Of a stretch of 64,000 nt of DNA, positions 51,492-60,958 are shown piece by piece. Made by a program: the position numbers and the translations under genes. The notes below the pieces were generated by a model that was not told the origin of the DNA, did not search any database, and saw nothing but the letters and a program-made list of their open reading frames with translations. Every line of letters begins with the position of its first letter. Positions within the stretch are counted from its first letter, which is position 1. Source of the DNA: Seriola aureovittata (taxonomy: Eukaryota > Chordata > Actinopteri > Carangiformes > Carangidae); assembly GCF_021018895.1 (NCBI RefSeq), contig NC_079381.1, positions 13,021,001 to 13,085,000 of the forward strand. The letters are read 5' to 3'.

Positions 51492-52489
51492 TTAATAATT
51501 AAAATTCATCCACTGGGGGCAATGAATTTCTGTAGTTGTTGAGCTATTTCACTCAAAATCTCAAATGCCAACCTCATGGTGGCGCTAAAGGAACCAAACT
51601 GGGCAACATGGATAAATGTACCAAATTTAATAATCTATACAATTGGTTTATTTGCTTTTGATTTCAAGACCAGACCCAAGTGGTTGACAACCAGCACACA
51701 GACTGATCAGATGGAACTGCATTGCCATCCACAGTGGCATGCTGCTAGCATGGCCAAATTTAAGCTTGCTGCATTACTGTGAAGTATTTAAAATGAGGTC
51801 CCCAGGACGTTCTCTCTTCTGCCTGGTTCCTCTCCACTGGAACAGCTGCATACATACTTTCCATAGGAAAGAGTGGTACAACATTTATCCAATATGTGCC
51901 ACTAACTGGAAAACGATCAAACAACTAAAATACAAATATGAACACCTTCAGGAAGAACATGTGAGAACAATTTTAATATGAGAACATGCTGGATGTGTTG
52001 TGAAATTGGATCAAACGTTTGAGGGGTCCTGGAGGCCTCGATGCCACCAGTTTGATTCTGGTTGGGCACCTTTGTTGCATGTCCTCTCTCTTCCTGTCTA
52101 AGTCCACTATCTGGTTGAGGCAAAATGAATAAATTCAATCAATTAATAAATGGTTTTGATTCTGTTGAAAGCTTCTGGTTTCAATACATCTTCGTTTTTT
52201 TCAGGTAATATCACAGGAATTGTGGTCGGGTCAGTCCTTGGAGGTGTCGCACTCATTGTTATTATAACAACAATCGTACTCCACTCCAGAAAACAGAAAA
52301 GGTACGGTACAGTATCTAAAATCTACATTCCTAAAATGAATTCACTCATTTACTTGAAATGGAAAAAGTTTGACAGATGACGGTGTGTTTTAGTTTCCCG
52401 CTATGAAGTGAAAGTAATTTTTCTCTCTTTCCTGTTCTTATTTTTTTTATTTCAGAAAAGCTTCAAGGGAGATGATTAATACCTTCTAA
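42484..52489 (+). CDS. susd2: Sushi domain-containing protein 2, complete
   Basis: A type I membrane protein with a large extracellular part. Sixteen exons join in phase: 42484-42544, 43005-43203, 43458-43609, 43737-43904, 44000-44174, 44394-44595, 45689-45774, 46829-47097, 47187-47321, 47456-47611, 48583-48831, 49426-49609, 50240-50334, 50437-50616, 52205-52301, 52456-52489. The product is 813 aa (human about 822). Domain order matches SUSD2: signal peptide (1-20); somatomedin B with eight cysteines (24-55, CxxxC ... CSC ... NCCTDY); AMOP (about 275-430, CCYDSTG); von Willebrand D with GDPH at 442-445, the autocleavage motif of the family; sushi (about 711-770); and one transmembrane helix ([20 protein letters not shown]) with a short basic tail. 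A TATA box precedes it and AATAAA follows at 53097. Human SUSD2 is on 22q11, not 12q24. Confidence 0.92.
44692..44773 (+). repeat. 82 bp direct repeat, copy A
   Basis: It is identical base for base to 48211-48292, which is the right end of the hAT-like element, and then diverges abruptly on both sides. It lacks the terminal GGAACCACTG present in the other copy. It sits in susd2 intron 6. Confidence 0.9.
47793..48302 (+). mobile_element. Non-autonomous hAT-like DNA transposon
   Basis: The left end CAGTGGTTCTCAACC and the right end, whose complement reads CAGTGGTTCCCAATC, form terminal inverted repeats of about 15 bp with two mismatches. They are flanked by AGTCACAG (47785-47792) and AGTTACAG (48303-48310), an 8 bp target-site duplication with one mismatch. 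The CAGTGGTTCTCAA-type end and the 8 bp duplication are typical of the hAT superfamily (Charlie-like). The 510 bp contain no transposase frame and include a 21-base G run. It lies in a susd2 intron between exons 10 and 11. Confidence 0.85.
47990..48010 (+). repeat. G21 homopolymer
   Basis: Twenty-one consecutive G within the hAT-like element. The length is likely variable and error-prone. Confidence 0.9.
49640..49945 (-). repeat. MITE-like repeat, antisense copy
   Basis: Read on the minus strand it contains GATTAATCTGCTGG, GTTTAGTCTATGACATG, TTTCCCAGAGTTGAGGTGA and ATTTGGCATCTTTTC in the same order as the family at 18995 and 19285. It lies in a susd2 intron. Confidence 0.5.
51360..51600 (+). 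repeat. Fish interspersed repeat split by microsatellites
   Basis: AAGTTAAGGGATCACCAAA, then a microsatellite, then ATTCATCCACTGGGGGCAAT and CCAACCTCATGGTGGCGCTA resemble a widespread percomorph repeat. The tandem tracts at 51400-51500 have grown inside it. Confidence 0.45.
51400..51490. repeat. (ATT)n followed by (AGT)n microsatellite
   Basis: About 19 ATT units pass directly into about 11 TAG units in the last large susd2 intron. Confidence 0.95.
52030..52110 (+). repeat. SINE-tail-like fragment
   Basis: The pattern 'GTTTGATTCTGGTTGGGCAC ... TTGTTGCATGTCCTCTCTC' resembles the 3' half of a tRNA-derived fish SINE, including a degenerate B-box-like GTTTGATTC. Confidence 0.4.
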
Positions 52490-53096
52490 CCACTATTTTT
52501 GCTTCACTGTGCATGCTCATATCTTCACCTATTGAAAAATGAAAAACTTTAAAATGAATACATACATAACTAACACTTACATAAGAGATAATAGATACTA
52601 GATCATAAGGTTGACAAAAGGTCCCTGCACAGTTAGAGAGTAACTACACGCTACGTCTTCCAAGGCAGAAAAAAAACTTCTGATCACAGCCACCGTCACT
52701 GCACAGCATTCTGGGCTTAAAATGGCAGATTTGTTTTTATTGTGAAGTGAAAACACATTGTTGATGAAGGTTTGTTGGGTTCATTTTCACAGCAAGTCAC
52801 AGTTGGCCTTATTCAACTGTATAACAACTGGCCTGTTCAATAAGCTACCAATAACTGATAACAACCCTGTGATACATGGAGCGGAGTCCTACCTGCAGCT
52901 ATTTAAACACTCCATTATTATTAAAGTCATAGACTGAAAATATCCATAGAGTTTTAAGTGTTTGAGCCACTGAAGAAAAAGAAAGTCTTCGGTCTTCAGA
53001 TCACCTGTATATGTGCAGGTGACTGTCAAAAGAATTGAACACTGCTGTGTATGTACTGTTTGTGTATTAAACTGTTTATTTTTGAATTTGTTGGAC

Positions 53097-53102
53097 AATA
53101 AA
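53097..53102 (+). terminator. susd2: susd2 poly(A) signal
   Basis: AATAAA about 0.6 kb after the susd2 stop codon, followed by T-rich DNA. It is the first canonical signal after the stop. Confidence 0.65.
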
Positions 53103-53620
53103 GTTATTCTAATACAATAACATTCTGTAGCTTCATATCAGGGTAAATTTTGTGACTTTCTTCCTATTGAACTGAAAGCAGATTAATGCAGTTTATGGAG
53201 CATATTAAGAATGTATGATTTTTTTTTTATACTGTGTATATAGTATTACAAATCACATGGCAAAGCTAACGGCCTGGCCCTTCCAAAGCATCACAGGATA
53301 AATCTGAGGGGTCAGACAGGAAGTTTTGATACATTAATGTCAATTATTATTTCAGATAATAATTTTTAATTTTAATTTTAATCCAAGTCTGAAGAATTAT
53401 TTACCAACGTTTGGAGAGGAAATGTCTCTTTAGTGGAACTGACAACAACTCACAAGAAAGAGAATGAACTGCTGGTTCAATTTTGAATTACTTCATTACT
53501 TCTTCCAACTATTATACAATATTTATCAATTCACTGTAACAATGAAAATAACTGAGTCTACTACCACAGGGTCCTAACACACAAAGAAAAAGTTTGCCTA
53601 GCTGCTGCACTGACATGGCT

Positions 53621-53656
<36 letters not shown>
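53621..53656. repeat. (AAC)n microsatellite
   Basis: Twelve AAC units. They create an artefactual poly-Asn reading frame. Confidence 0.95.
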
Positions 53657-53657
<1 letters not shown>

Positions 53658-55782
53658 CAACTTACCCCAAAGCAGAGTTCATTAACAGCCGTCTCTCCCA
53701 CTCCAACCATGACCCTCTGCCTTTACACCATTTCTGCTCGTTTACCTGCAAAACACAAAAGACACAGCAGCACATTGTTATGAATAGTTTCTTTTTCAAC
53801 ATTTGCATGCAATAATGACCTCACTCTCCTCAAATTTATGCAAATGATAGCTTCTTTTTAAAACCTCAATTTAAAAACATAAAGGTCTGTCATATTTACT
53901 CTGCACCCGGCGCTCTAATGATGGGATTTATGGCCTCTCTAATGAGCTGTTTATCAGATATCAAGGCATTGTATAAGAACAGAAATGTTGTCAGGACACA
54001 ACAGCTAATAAAAACCAAGTGTGCCAGCTGATTGCACAGTTGTCACTTTGGCTGATACAGCCTGTTGACAGCTTTTGTTTCCTAATACTTTTCCTAATCA
54101 CTCTAAGCATTATACATGTAGGGATTTAAATTGTAACTCGGACTGATATACTTATTTCTTCAGCCTGGGACACCACACAGACAGGTAAGCGTCCAGAGTA
54201 AACAGGACAGGAGGCAGGAACTTCAAACATAAATAGAAACTTTAGAGAAGAGAGCAAAAAAAAAAAAAAAGGCTCATAAAAACACACTGCCACTGCACAC
54301 CTTAAAAATCACACACACTCACACACCAAAGGACATAGTAACACTGCAATCACGTCAAACAAATAGGGGGTCTCTGAATTTATATAAGCCTCAATCAATC
54401 ACAGTTAATTAAGCTACTGCTCAGGGATTGCAAATTCCCTTTCATTAAAATACCACACAATGTCCAGTTTTAAATAGAAATTAAAGAGAAGAAAACAGAG
54501 AAAACAACAAAAAAGATAATTAGATTACAGCAAAAGGCCCATAGGCCTAAAAACAAACCTTCACATGCGAAAAAACAGTGACAGTCACTGGCAGTCCTAT
54601 TAAAAATACATATCATATTAAGCTGTGAGCACACACATTTTAGCAACAATATTTTCATTATGGAGCACCTTGTTTGACAAACAAATACTCTGATATTTAT
54701 CCAACTGTGTGACAGTGACTGACAATCATACCCTCCACTTCAGGTGCGCATCCTATCTCTAACAGGCAGATTGATCAGATGACTGGGAACTATGATAGAA
54801 ATAAAAACCACATTGATTATTTGAGTGGTTTATTCATTTATTTCCCAACTGTGGTGATTGGTGGCGTATGATATCACAATAATATTTGCCTACCGCAAAA
54901 CCAAAAAAGTTTGGCGTCCCTCGTGCTGTTGTCTGCACCACGCCGCACTTCGCCGGCCACGGACACGTAGGAGAGAGAAAAAGAGAGTGGTAGCTTCCGT
55001 TGTCCCCTAAATAATCTTCCCCAGTGCACCTAAAGGCATCCCTGTGACGTATAGTTACTTATTCCAACTAGCTACGTGTTGACGTTGTATGTCTACCGTG
55101 TACTGCCCTGGTTAAGACCTTTGACTGATGCTTTGGATGAACGCTAATGGAAAGGCTACAGATATTGCCTCATTAATAAATATCACTCCTCTCCGATGGT
55201 GAATAGCTCATTGATTTATTCCTCTACAGCTCGTTTCATTATTTGTACAACATAACATTCATGAGGATGCAGTTCTACATGTAAAATTCCTCACCACCCC
55301 TCCACTGCGTCAGTCTTTCAGTCCATCACTTTGTCCTGGATGTAAACTTCTCCTTATCCTTATAATATAGAATTATTTGTCCCACATGCTCATCACATGA
55401 TAATGTTTGTTTGGTCTTGAGTTTTTTTTTTTTTCCCTTCCTTCTTGGGTTTAGACACCGGCAGTAACTCCCAGAGTTGTTTACTGTGTGACTCTGAATG
55501 TACGTGCTGTTCCCTCACATAACACAAGGCTGTGATTTCTATGGACAAAGAGCACCAGTATGTGACAAGACTGCAGAGGCCACTGCTGAATAAGCTGTCC
55601 GCTTGCTGCTTCCAGAGTCATTCACCAACAACTTGCCACAGACACTCCAGAGATATAAATACAAATAATTGACATTATCCTCTCCAGGGCAACGGAGGAG
55701 TAACATCCCAGCTCAGGACATACCAAGACACTCTCATCCCTTAGATCACACTTACTGCTGGACAAGTGTTGAATCAGCTGGG

Positions 55783-55790
55783 TATATAAA
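55783..55790 (+). promoter_or_regulatory. hspb1: TATA box candidate of hspb1
   Basis: TATATAAA lies about 210 bases upstream of the hspb1 ATG. A weaker TATA-like ATATAAATA occurs at about 55652, preceded at 55609 by CTTCCAGAGTCATTC, an imperfect heat-shock-element-like string. If the 55783 box is used, the 5' UTR contains a 17-codon upstream ORF starting at 55813. A pyrimidine tract ending in CTAG just before the ATG also allows a spliced 5' UTR. Confidence 0.5.
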
Positions 55791-55994
55791 GTGTGTGAGT
55801 GGAGGATTACCGATGCCAAATCAGCCTTTTCCTCAAACCTTGTGCTCACTTTCTGTTAGTGTTTGAGATTAAAAATACAGCTGCCCTATTCTTTAATGTC
55901 CCGGTCATCAATCTAGACTTGTTTGTCAGGGTGGAGCTACAGGCTTTGCAGTTTCAATATCCCTTTCCTTCATTCTGAGCTTACTTTCTAGGAT

Positions 55995-57075
55995 ATGGGT
56001 GAACAAAATAAAATACTATCTCGTCCCATTTTCCGCCGAGATGTCAGCTGGGACCCTTTCCCAAACTGGACACAGCCGAGCCGTATCTTTGCGCAGGATT
56101 TTGGCCTGCCTCCTTTCCTGGAGCCTAGTGATCTGGAATGGATAGACTGGTCGAAGAAGAGACTGGCATCTTTCTCCTGGCCAGGTTATGCACAAACCCC
56201 CCTTCTGCCTCCACTCAGAGGTCAGCACCCTGCGGCGATGAACGAAAAGGACCTGAAAAAACTCACAAGCGGAGTGTCAGAGATCCGGACAGGGCAGCAC
56301 AGCTGGAAGATCAACCTGGATGTCAATCACTTCTCGCCTGAGGAGATTACAATCACAACCAAGGAGGGCTACCTGCAATTATCAGGTACTGCACAAGCTT
56401 CTTTGATAAACCATTTGAGATGAATCATGTCATGAAAACTAAGTAATAGCAAGTTGTAAGTGGACTGCTATGGATGGACTACTATTTCTACAATGTGTTT
56501 TTCTTACTATTTCTGCTTTTCATTTCAAGGAAATCATGAAGAGAGGCAAGATGAGCATGGATTAGTTTCAAGATGCTTCACTCGGAAATATAAGTAGGTT
56601 GCCTCTGACAATATGAAGAATTTCGAGAAATAAATCTATATAATATCACATCTCTGGGTGATTTTGATTTCAGTGTAGCTACTGTATAAGCAACCTTAAT
56701 AAAGCAAACAAACACTGAACGTCTCATAAGGTAAGAGGTCAATAAAGACACATGATGATAAAGTATCCTGGAGCAACAGTGTGCCACGTATTATCACTTG
56801 GTCTGTCAACGGAAAAATATACACACAGAAAGTTTTTCTCAGCGACATGCAATGACTGCACTTTGCTTGAGTTGATGTGTTCAGTGCTGATAAATATTGT
56901 CTTCATGTGTTCAAGGTTGCCACAGGGGGTGGACTTGCAGCACATCAGTTCATCATTGTCTGGTGATGGAGTCCTGTCGGTAGAGGCTCCTGTTCCTGGG
57001 ACATCCATCAGCGGCCCGGCCAACGAGCTCGTCATACCGGTTCAGACCAGACAGAGGCAGGACGGTGAAAAGTGA
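55995..57075 (+). CDS. hspb1: Small heat shock protein, HSPB1 (Hsp27) type, complete
   Basis: An ATP-independent chaperone that forms large oligomers and binds unfolding proteins in the cytosol. Three exons join in phase: 55995-56385, 56530-56593, 56916-57075, giving 204 residues (human HSPB1 205) with the same three-exon plan. The N terminus has the WDPF motif (residues 19-22) and [18 protein letters not shown] leads into the alpha-crystallin domain (about 90-180) with [19 protein letters not shown] and the conserved arginine segment SRCFTRKY. The C-terminal I-x-V type motif is VIPV. The serine equivalent to human Ser82 sits in KKLTSG rather than an RxxS site, so that kinase site may be altered. 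The sequence excludes HSPB8. Human HSPB1 lies on 7q11, not 12q24. Confidence 0.92.
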
Positions 57076-57518
57076 GACCAGCTGAGCAGAACTTGAAACC
57101 AGACTCAGATGTAGCCCAAGTTGTGTGTCGCGACCTTAGTAGCACTGACATAAAAAAAAAAGAAAAACCAGTTTGTTACAGCTTACTAAATGTGATGTAT
57201 GTGTGTAACAACAGGCTTATTTTCCAGAGATACTGTCTGCTACGGTTAATGCATGATCACTGCTGCAGTGCCTTGTCATGGTTCCTTTTGGTTTTACAAT
57301 TAAATGCAAACTCATCAAAGTAAAAACAGAACTGACTTTGAAAATGAGGAATAAGGAAGGAATCATTTTTGCATGGCGAGGCATTTCAAATAGAATATGG
57401 GTAGTAGTTTTTCATGCATTTCTAATGTCATCATGTCTTCTGTATAACAGGACAGTATAGCGACAGTGAAGATGTCATATGATCTTCAACAAATGTATTA
57501 AACAACTCCTGCCATATA

Positions 57519-57524
57519 AATAAA
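57519..57524 (+). terminator. hspb1: Candidate hspb1 poly(A) signal
   Basis: AATAAA about 440 bases after the hspb1 stop. A second AATAAA near 57865 is an alternative. Confidence 0.45.
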
Positions 57525-59094
57525 AAAGATTGTAATTTTCTTTATTTATTAGCAGATTATAAGATTAGTAGGAACCAGTTTAATTACTATTAGGTTATTT
57601 GTTCATCCATTGCTCATCTATACCTGAAATCATGCACAAATTATTTGTCAAACATACTTGTATTTCCTGTTCATGAGATGGTTTATTCTGTAGTATTTAT
57701 GTCCAAGTTTATTTACTCATGTAGCCTGTCATCAATAGTTTATCTCAATGTCAACATAATCAGCCACAATACATGGATTCATGTTTTAAATTAAATGGTA
57801 AAGTTCCTAAATATGAGACATGTGATGCAAAATGTCTAAGCAAATGAAGCCTAAAGATGAATGAAATAAAGTTATTTGGCAAGTGCGAAGTTACACTGTC
57901 ATGTATACAAACGTAAAATGCAGGTGCCATGCTCGGCTGATGAAGGCCGAATCATTCAAAAGTAAGCAGTGACATCTAGTGTTTGTATAGAGTATTGCAT
58001 GGTGACATAAATAGGTTACTGTATTTGTCCTGTATGCCATCACATGGATGAATGCTATAATGGAAAAAACTGTAAAAAAAAAAAATACAGAAGGTAGAAT
58101 AAAAACAGGGAGGAGTTTGTCTGATTTACACTCACAAATATAACAGATTCTGATTACTCAGTTGCTTTCCTGGCTTTGTTTGTTGATTATCTAACAAGTT
58201 GTCATGAAATGAAATGGGCAGTTTGATGAGTGATTTAACTGAATAACAATAAGTGTTTTTGATTTAGTTTTAGTATAATTTATAGAATGGCAGTCCACTT
58301 ATTTGTTCATATTTTGAGACAATAGGAAAATAATAGGAGATGGAGGTTAAATGTTGTTCTAAAAGCAGAGAACCTAACCATGTAACCATCTGTGGCCGAA
58401 GTTTCATTCTTTCATTCATTTCTTCCATTTGTTCTTCCTCACCAACACAGAGGAATCTTCACCCCAATTAACAATGTGTCAGTTTAAATAGAGGAGAGCT
58501 TAAAATATTGTGCAATCACCTTGGACAATAGCTTTGGCCAAAAGAGCATTAACATGCATTTATCACACGTTCAACAGTGGCTTTGGGCAACTTGTTGAGT
58601 CAAGGCTTTCTCTGCCACAGCCCAATCACTGATGCTCATCCACAGATGCTTCAAATAGCCTGTTATTCTTCCTCCATCCATCATCAACCTCACAGTCACC
58701 AGCAAGAATTAAAGCATGTACACTAAACATTACATCACTGGACCTTTCAGGCCTCAAGCCAAAAAAGCATGCTCAGGAACAGAAGACCCCAACAACTATA
58801 CAATAATACAGTGGACCTCTTGCAAATACGATTCACAGTATTACAGTCCATTTTAGAGTGGGTAGGCTATACACTGGTCTGTGACAATATCTCTAAGCTA
58901 AATTGGGATTTATGCAGGATAAATTACAGTGATTTAAAATATGTAATTTAAGTCTTACATATTATACAGCGATCAGGAGTTAGACTTACAGCAGCACAAA
59001 CTGGAAAAAGTAAAAACCTTCAGAAGAAACTTTAAGCATGATTTCTGCCTAAAGGAAAATTACTTTTTTTTTTACTACAAATTTTATTGAGGTG

Positions 59095-59440
59095 CTGCTG
59101 TAGGTGATTGATAGGCGACTGCCAGGTGTGGCTTATGAGTGTCACTAGATATCATCTCTGTGTTTGGACAAGTTGCTATGGTGTCACTAGCTTGTTGCTA
59201 GGAGGTTGCTGTGCTGTTTAGAATATCTGGCTAGGTTGTTAGGGTCTTTCAAGGTAGCTGCTAGCTGGTTGCTAGAGTGTTCTGCAGGGTTGCTCATGTT
59301 GTAATAGGTGGTTGTCTAGTGGTTACTAAGGTAGTCATGGCAGTTTCTAGGTGGTTGGCAGGCTGTATGATGCGGTTGCCATGGTAATTCCCTGTGGTTG
59401 CTGGGAGTACTGCATGGTTGCTAATGTGTACTTGCAGTAG
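59095..59440 (+). repeat. Degenerate GGTTGCTAGG-type minisatellite
   Basis: Variants of GGTTGCTAGG, GTTGCTATGG and TGGTTACTAAGG recur about every 15-25 bases. This is a degenerate tandem array of a kind seen in many fish genomes. No stable unit length could be fixed by eye. Confidence 0.75.
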
Positions 59441-59755
59441 CCTAATCGTGGAAGTACCAGCAGCGGTAGTGGTACAATGAGATACTATTTTCAGCACCAT
59501 GGAGAGAGACACTAAGTCTGTATTTAAATGTTTGTCTGTTTGTCACTGTCGCCCTCCAGCGGCCACATGAAGCAACGACAGGAACAATAACAGGAAAAAA
59601 TACTAATGTTTATGCTATATTCATGCTCTCTTTGCTTCATAATTACTGCAAAATACAAGTAATGTTCACAATCCACAGAGGATGTTTTTAATCTGAGTGC
59701 TAGTTGGTGTGGGTCATATATTCCCATTTCTCCCTAATGAAGAGGAGTTTAGAAA

Positions 59756-59822
59756 ATAATAATAATTATTATTATTGTTGTTATAATAATAATAATAATA
59801 ATAGTAATAGTAATAATAATAA
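59756..59822. repeat. (ATA/ATT)n low-complexity tract
   Basis: Imperfect AAT/ATT triplet repeats. Confidence 0.85.
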
Positions 59823-60744
59823 TTTTCCTCAAAAAGTAAGAAACGTATAATAAAACTATTCTTAAGTATGATGTGGGATTTCAAGGGGAATTTAGTGAAA
59901 ATGTTTTCTAATAATATAATTTCGACACATTTTTACGAATGCTGTACACGTAAAGTGGACATTGTTCTTCCCATATGATGTAATTCCATTATTGATATTT
60001 GTGATTGCTGATATATATACTGTGATCGAGTGTGATGTTAAATAGCCTAACTTTAGGCTTGCTGAGATGTGCCTGTAGTATTGCGGTGTCTCTTTAAAGG
60101 AAGGGGGAGTGTAGAAGAGGGACAGAGGAAAGAGATGAATAGAAGGCACCAGAACCACCTACCATGACCAAGTGCGCTGTAAATGTAGGACAGAAATTCG
60201 AGTGGAATACAAACGGATCATCAAGCGACATATTCGAGGAAAAACCATGTTTGGATGTGCCTTATCTGATTCAAATATTTTTAAATATGGTACCACATGC
60301 GATCATGGGAACACAGGAAAAGTATTTTTCCTCCCAAACATTTCTTGCATTTTGAAACGGAAAAGAAGAGTGGCAGTAACATACATCCCTGTGCTATCTT
60401 TCTCCGATTATCAATGGTAGGCATTGCATAATTCACCCTTATCCACCGGAGCCATTTGGTTCCTCCTCTTTGGGAAGAGGGGGACGCCAGAAAAAAAACC
60501 GACTACATCCAGTAGCTGCCTTTACGGTGGTGCCTGCAATTGTTTGGCAATGCCCTTTTCTCTCTTAGGAAGGACTTGCAGACAGTAGCGGGGGAACAAG
60601 CAGGGGAAGGATGCATTTAACGCTGGATGTGTGCTGCATTCAGGGAGATTCGGCAGTAATAGCAGCTCTAGCAGAAACAGCGAGTGCGGAGGGCCTGGGA
60701 AGCACCCAGCCCCACTATCTCCTCCTTTTCCTCCCCCCCTGCAG

Positions 60745-60914
60745 GACCATGCTTGCGTGAGGGATGAGGCTGTGCACAGGGACACCAGGCCAGAGCTGCG
60801 GCCTACTTCTCACAAGAGCCGGTCTCTCGACTGCAAGATCTGTGAACACATTGCCACCATCAAATCAGCATCTTTGGTACGCAGCTCCCTCTCTCCACCG
60901 TTTGCATAAAAAAT

Positions 60915-60958
<44 letters not shown>

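Larger units (their letters stand above)
52490..55994. other. Intergenic DNA between susd2 and hspb1
   Basis: It holds the susd2 3' UTR to the AATAAA at 53097, an (AAC)n tract at 53621-53656, a GC-richer patch near 54890-55060, and the hspb1 promoter region with TATA-like elements. No additional coding exon can be supported. Confidence 0.6.
57076..60744. other. Gap between hspb1 and the first taok3 exon
   Basis: It holds the hspb1 3' UTR (AATAAA at 57519), a degenerate GTTGCTAG-type tandem repeat (59095-59440), an ATA tract (59756-59822) and a GC-richer stretch from about 60080 onwards. I searched by eye for TAO kinase catalytic motifs on the plus strand and found none. An ATG at 60164 in good context (ACCATGACC) opens a 63-codon frame of unknown nature. 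Confidence 0.55.

Noticed and set aside
51739..51981. 80-codon frame with LHWNSC-like text resembling a degraded mobile element protein
   Set aside because: Too short and degraded to assign. It lies in a susd2 intron beside other repeats.
53594..53815. 73-codon frame starting with poly-Asn
   Set aside because: It arises from the (AAC)n microsatellite, with no family resemblance and no splice support.
60631..60909. 92-codon frame that runs into the first taok3 exon, as a possible new start of a kinase-less protein
   Set aside because: The frame begins with GTG and contains no ATG back to the stop at 60586. A strong pyrimidine-rich acceptor at 60745 shows the exon is normally spliced from upstream.
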